Shown here: in pieces, positions 5,431 to 7,262 of the stretch
Numbering within the stretch: the first letter of the stretch is position 1
How the letters are laid out: the number at the start of each line of letters is the position of its first letter
Assembly: GCA_964580435.1 (NCBI GenBank)
Contig: CAZOKP010000112.1
Span: 1 to 7,262, forward strand
Length of the DNA: 7,262 bases
From: CAZKEW01 sp964580435
Lineage (GTDB): Bacteria; Acidobacteriota; Aminicenantia; Aminicenantales; UBA8522
Direction: 5' to 3'
Program-made: the position numbers and the translations under genes
Notes under the pieces: generated by a model
Told to the model about the DNA's origin: nothing
The model's database searches: none
Seen by the model: the letters and a program-made list of their open reading frames with translations, nothing else

Positions 5431-5984
5431 GGGGTTATCCCTCCCTGAAGCTGGCAATAGATCTTGCCCAGATCCTTGATCGCCCTGTGGACAGTGGATT
5501 TGACCGAGCCGATGTTGCACCCGAAGAGCTCAGCAATGTCCTTGTATTTCATTTCCTGGAAACGGCTGAGAAGAAGGACCTCTCTCTTTTTGAGGGGAAG
5601 CTTATCCAGCGCTCTTCTCAGGAGAGCGATATCGATCTCGGCGTCCATTTTTTCGGCCGGGAGCGTTTCGGGACTTGCCGCTTCGTTGAATTGCTCATCG
5701 AGCGGCACTTCCGGTTTCTGCTTTCTCAGGTGATCGACGTGGGCGTTGCGCGCGACCTGGTACATCCAGACGGTGAACTTGCTCTGGCCCTGGAAGGTTT
5801 TCCTGTATTTAAGGATGCGGAAGAACACCTCCTGAACCAGGTCTTCGCTGCTGCTTCTGTTTCCCGTCAGGCGGAGAAAAAAGTTATAAAGCATGACTTG
5901 GTGCCTCTCAAAAAGAATGGCCAGCTTTTCGACGCGACCGTCTCTGACCTCTTCCATCAAGAGGTTATCCGTCGACTGATCCAC
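5427..5984 (-). CDS. ECF (group 4) RNA polymerase sigma factor
   Basis: This 185-residue cytoplasmic protein directs RNA polymerase to a dedicated promoter set. The GTG at 5984 is preceded by a purine-rich AAGGAAGGAAGA stretch; the ATG ten codons later has no site. Sigma region 2 spans about 14-90 (LFERHQVMLYNFFLRLTG, SSSEDLVQEVFFRILKY, FTVWMYQVARNAHVDHLRK). A short linker replaces region 3. Region 4 spans about 116-173 (LDKLPLKKREVLLLSRF, then the helix-turn-helix YKDIAELFGCNIGSVKSTVHRAIKDL). Length and layout are normal for an ECF sigma. It heads the operon sigma / anti-sigma / DUF4097, and an ECF-style promoter at 6028-6055 suggests it activates itself when the anti-sigma factor is relieved. 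Cys156 and Cys177 are present, but I see no evidence for redox sensing. Confidence 0.93.
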   Translation of the reverse strand: MDQSTDNLLMEEVRDGRVEKLAILFERHQVMLYNFFLRLTGNRSSSEDLVQEVFFRILKYRKTFQGQSKFTVWMYQVARNAHVDHLRKQKPEVPLDEQFNEAASPETLPAEKMDAEIDIALLRRALDKLPLKKREVLLLSRFQEMKYKDIAELFGCNIGSVKSTVHRAIKDLGKIYCQLQGGITP

Positions 5985-6027
5985 TCTTCCTTCCTTCTTT
6001 GGGTCGCTTGTTTCGCGCTCATATTTA

Positions 6028-6055
6028 TAGACTTGGGTTATGTAAAAAGGTTACA
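6028..6055 (-). promoter_or_regulatory. Probable autoregulated ECF promoter of the sigma operon
   Basis: On the minus strand TGTAACC (6055-6049) and GTCTA (6032-6028) form a two-part promoter with 17 bases between AAC and GTC. An AAC-containing -35 with a GTC-type -10 at this spacing is typical of ECF sigma factors. Transcription would start near 6018, about 35 nt before the GTG start. ECF operons with a cognate anti-sigma gene are commonly self-activated. The -35 lies inside a perfect dyad, TGTAA-N5-TTACA (6041-6055). Confidence 0.5.
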
Positions 6056-6071
6056 CGAAATTGTCTAACCC
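6035..6071. repeat. Nested inverted repeats at the sigma operon promoter
   Basis: The outer arms GGGTTA (6035-6040) and TAACCC (6066-6071) are perfect 6-bp inverted repeats separated by 25 bp. Inside them TGTAAAAAGGTTACA (6041-6055) is a perfect 5-bp dyad with a 5-bp centre. Both cover the predicted -35 box, so they could bind a repressor or second regulator. No T-run follows on the minus strand, so they are not an intrinsic terminator of the racemase gene. Confidence 0.5.
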
Positions 6072-7102
6072 TAAAAAAGAGCGGGGTCAAGTATGTAATG
6101 CCGGAGCGCCTCGGCCGTCTCCGGCGATATGTTCTGCAGCCATTTTCCGAGGGACTGGATTTTTTCCCGGCCGATTTCGACCTTGGAGACCACCCGCGCT
6201 GTCGTTTCTGTCTTCGGGAACCGATGGCTGTATTTCGCCTGGAAGAGAAAATCGATCATTCGGGAATTCGGATTGAGGAAAGATTGGGGTTTCACTCCCG
6301 CATCCTGGAAAGCTTTTTCCCAGAGAGGAAGGGAATACCCGAAGTGAGTACAATTGAGGCTGACCAAAAGGGGAGGCCGGGGTGCTGTAATTTTTTGGAG
6401 GGCTTCATCCACGCAGGCCGAGATGAGCATCTCCGTCTCGTCACCGGCATAGTCTTTCTCGATGTAACTCTCAAGTTCCGGGCAAGACTGGACGATGATT
6501 CTGGCCGGGTCAAAACCCTGTTCGACCAACCTTTTCTTATGCGTGCCTTCAGAGACGGTCGTCGGGGTCCCGAAGATGATGGCCTTAGAGTCCGGTTGGT
6601 CACGGAGGCCTTGAGAGATCATCTCGACTCCCGCCTCCACGATTCCGACAACCGGAATATTCGTTTTGCGGGAGAATGCGGTATCATGATAAAGCACGGA
6701 AAGCGTGTTGCAGCCGATAAGGATGAGGTCGGGATGGAAGTTCTTCTCGAGGCTTTCCAGGGCGCTCGAGAAAATCCGGACCTTCTCTTCCCGAGTTTTG
6801 AGGCTGTTGTAGCCGCCTTCAGTTGAGAAGAGCGCATTGAAGAAGACAAAATCCGCTTTTTTGAAAACGCCCGCTTCGATCATTCTGCGGACAGCCTCCG
6901 CCATAACAGAGAGTCCGCCCAGGCCCGAATCAGTAACGGCGATGGTCATACTTTGTTTTTCAAAGAAACGTTGGAGATCCGGATTAGAAGACCAATTAAG
7001 GGCTGATCCCGAGGCCAAAAAAAAGACAACAAGAATTAGGACGAGAGAAGCTCTTTTCTCGGACAAGAGCCTCCGGAAGTTTTCTCCCGCGGGGCTGTTC
7101 AT
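6071..7102 (-). CDS. Aspartate/glutamate racemase family protein (MurI-like) with N-terminal membrane segment
   Basis: The 343-residue protein belongs to the Asp/Glu racemase superfamily and most resembles glutamate racemase, which makes D-glutamate for peptidoglycan without a cofactor. The MurI motifs are in order: AVTDSGLGGLSV (D58, S59), LILIGCNTLSVL (C131), IPVVGIVEAGVE, IIFGTPTTVSEGTHKK and VSLNCTHFGYSLPL (C251, H253). Both catalytic Cys residues are therefore kept. Unlike normal MurI (about 260-290 residues, cytoplasmic), it starts with KR followed by a hydrophobic helix (about 19-35, LVLILVVFFLASGSAL), a signal peptide or membrane anchor. Start choice is uncertain: ATG 7102 lacks a ribosome binding site; TTG 7066 has GGAGG only 3 nt upstream and gives a neat signal peptide; ATG 6949 would remove the helix but also lacks a site. 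It ends 86 bp before the sigma gene with no visible terminator. Housekeeping MurI is possible; an exported D-amino-acid enzyme is the better reading. Confidence 0.85.
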   Translation of the reverse strand: MNSPAGENFRRLLSEKRASLVLILVVFFLASGSALNWSSNPDLQRFFEKQSMTIAVTDSGLGGLSVMAEAVRRMIEAGVFKKADFVFFNALFSTEGGYNSLKTREEKVRIFSSALESLEKNFHPDLILIGCNTLSVLYHDTAFSRKTNIPVVGIVEAGVEMISQGLRDQPDSKAIIFGTPTTVSEGTHKKRLVEQGFDPARIIVQSCPELESYIEKDYAGDETEMLISACVDEALQKITAPRPPLLVSLNCTHFGYSLPLWEKAFQDAGVKPQSFLNPNSRMIDFLFQAKYSHRFPKTETTARVVSKVEIGREKIQSLGKWLQNISPETAEALRHYILDPALF

Positions 7103-7112
7103 TTTCAGTAGA

Positions 7113-7142
7113 ACTATAGCAGATGCTCTGCTGCCTAAACAA
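7113..7142 (-). promoter_or_regulatory. Possible sigma-70 promoter and operator dyad of the racemase gene
   Basis: On the minus strand TATAGT (7118-7113) is a five-of-six -10 box, and TTGTTT (7142-7137) with an 18-bp spacer is a weak -35. Transcription would start near 7106, only about 4 nt before the ATG at 7102. The message would then be nearly leaderless, or would really start at the TTG at 7066. The spacer carries a perfect 6-bp dyad, AGCAGA-TGC-TCTGCT (7118-7132), touching the -10 box: a possible operator. Confidence 0.4.
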
Positions 7143-7198
7143 GCACAAAATCAGGGCGTAGGGTGTTCGTGAGGGCTCCGTGACGGAAAGTGGGGTTA

Positions 7199-7262
7199 TT
7201 ATTTTAGGCCAAGATAATGATCATCCGTAATCGGCCGCAGCGACCATTGAAGGTTTAGCCTT
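7199..7262 (-). CDS. Possible 3' end of a minus-strand gene entering from the right edge
   Basis: Two minus-strand frames are open at the right edge. One reads 20 codons, ending in QWSLRPITDDHYLGLK and a TAA at 7201-7199. The other reads 13 codons, ending in PSMVAAADYG and a TGA at 7223-7221. Either could be the end of a neighbouring gene, but stretches this short are open by chance. The remaining 7133-7198 shows only a weak dyad (TCCGTGACGGA, 7177-7187) and no clear terminator. Confidence 0.2.
   Translation of the reverse strand, partial: RLNLQWSLRPITDDHYLGLK

Noticed and set aside
5999..6826. A 275-codon open frame on the plus strand, opposite the racemase gene.
   Set aside because: It is antisense to conserved MurI motifs, its own sequence shows no family pattern, and it begins inside the sigma operon promoter region.

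Overview
The window reads as a piece of a Gram-negative (diderm) bacterial chromosome of about 50% GC. Two features recall Acidobacteriota and relatives such as Candidatus Aminicenantes. One is a TonB-receptor N-terminus with a carboxypeptidase-regulatory-like domain. The other is an ECF sigma / zinc anti-sigma / DUF4097 cluster. That placement is inferred from protein style, not from a marker gene. Most genes have a strong GGAGG-type ribosome binding site, and TTG or GTG starts are probably in use. I see no mobile element, CRISPR array, tRNA or rRNA.

Layout, left to right. (1) 1-392, minus: the first 130 codons of a secreted TonB-dependent-receptor-type protein, cut by the window edge. It is preceded by a full match to the sigma-54 -24/-12 consensus at 508-524. 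(2) 393-766: a non-coding region holding that promoter, two upstream dyads, a possible short leader ORF, a possible plus-strand promoter with a tiny ORF, and a candidate terminator for the next gene. (3) 767-3127, minus: a large exported M28 zinc peptidase with an inserted PA-type domain. Its C-terminal third looks like a catalytically dead M19 (membrane dipeptidase) domain. (4) 3246-3557, plus: a small single-domain cupin, divergent from the peptidase. (5) 3598-5984, minus: a compact three-gene operon of ECF sigma factor, membrane zinc anti-sigma factor with a HEAT-like sensor domain (ATGA overlap), and exported DUF4097 protein. An ECF-type promoter sits in front of the sigma gene, suggesting autoregulation. 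(6) 6071-7102, minus: a glutamate/aspartate racemase family protein with an unusual N-terminal membrane segment, suggesting it acts outside the cytoplasm. (7) 7103-7262: probable racemase promoter, then possibly the tail of another minus-strand gene.

The common theme is the cell envelope: an outer-membrane receptor, an exported peptidase, an envelope-stress-type sigma/anti-sigma pair with an exported beta-rich protein, and an exported racemase. The observations most worth checking are the sigma-54 promoter, the M28 plus dead-M19 fusion, the membrane-tethered racemase, and the self-contained ECF operon with its palindromic promoter.
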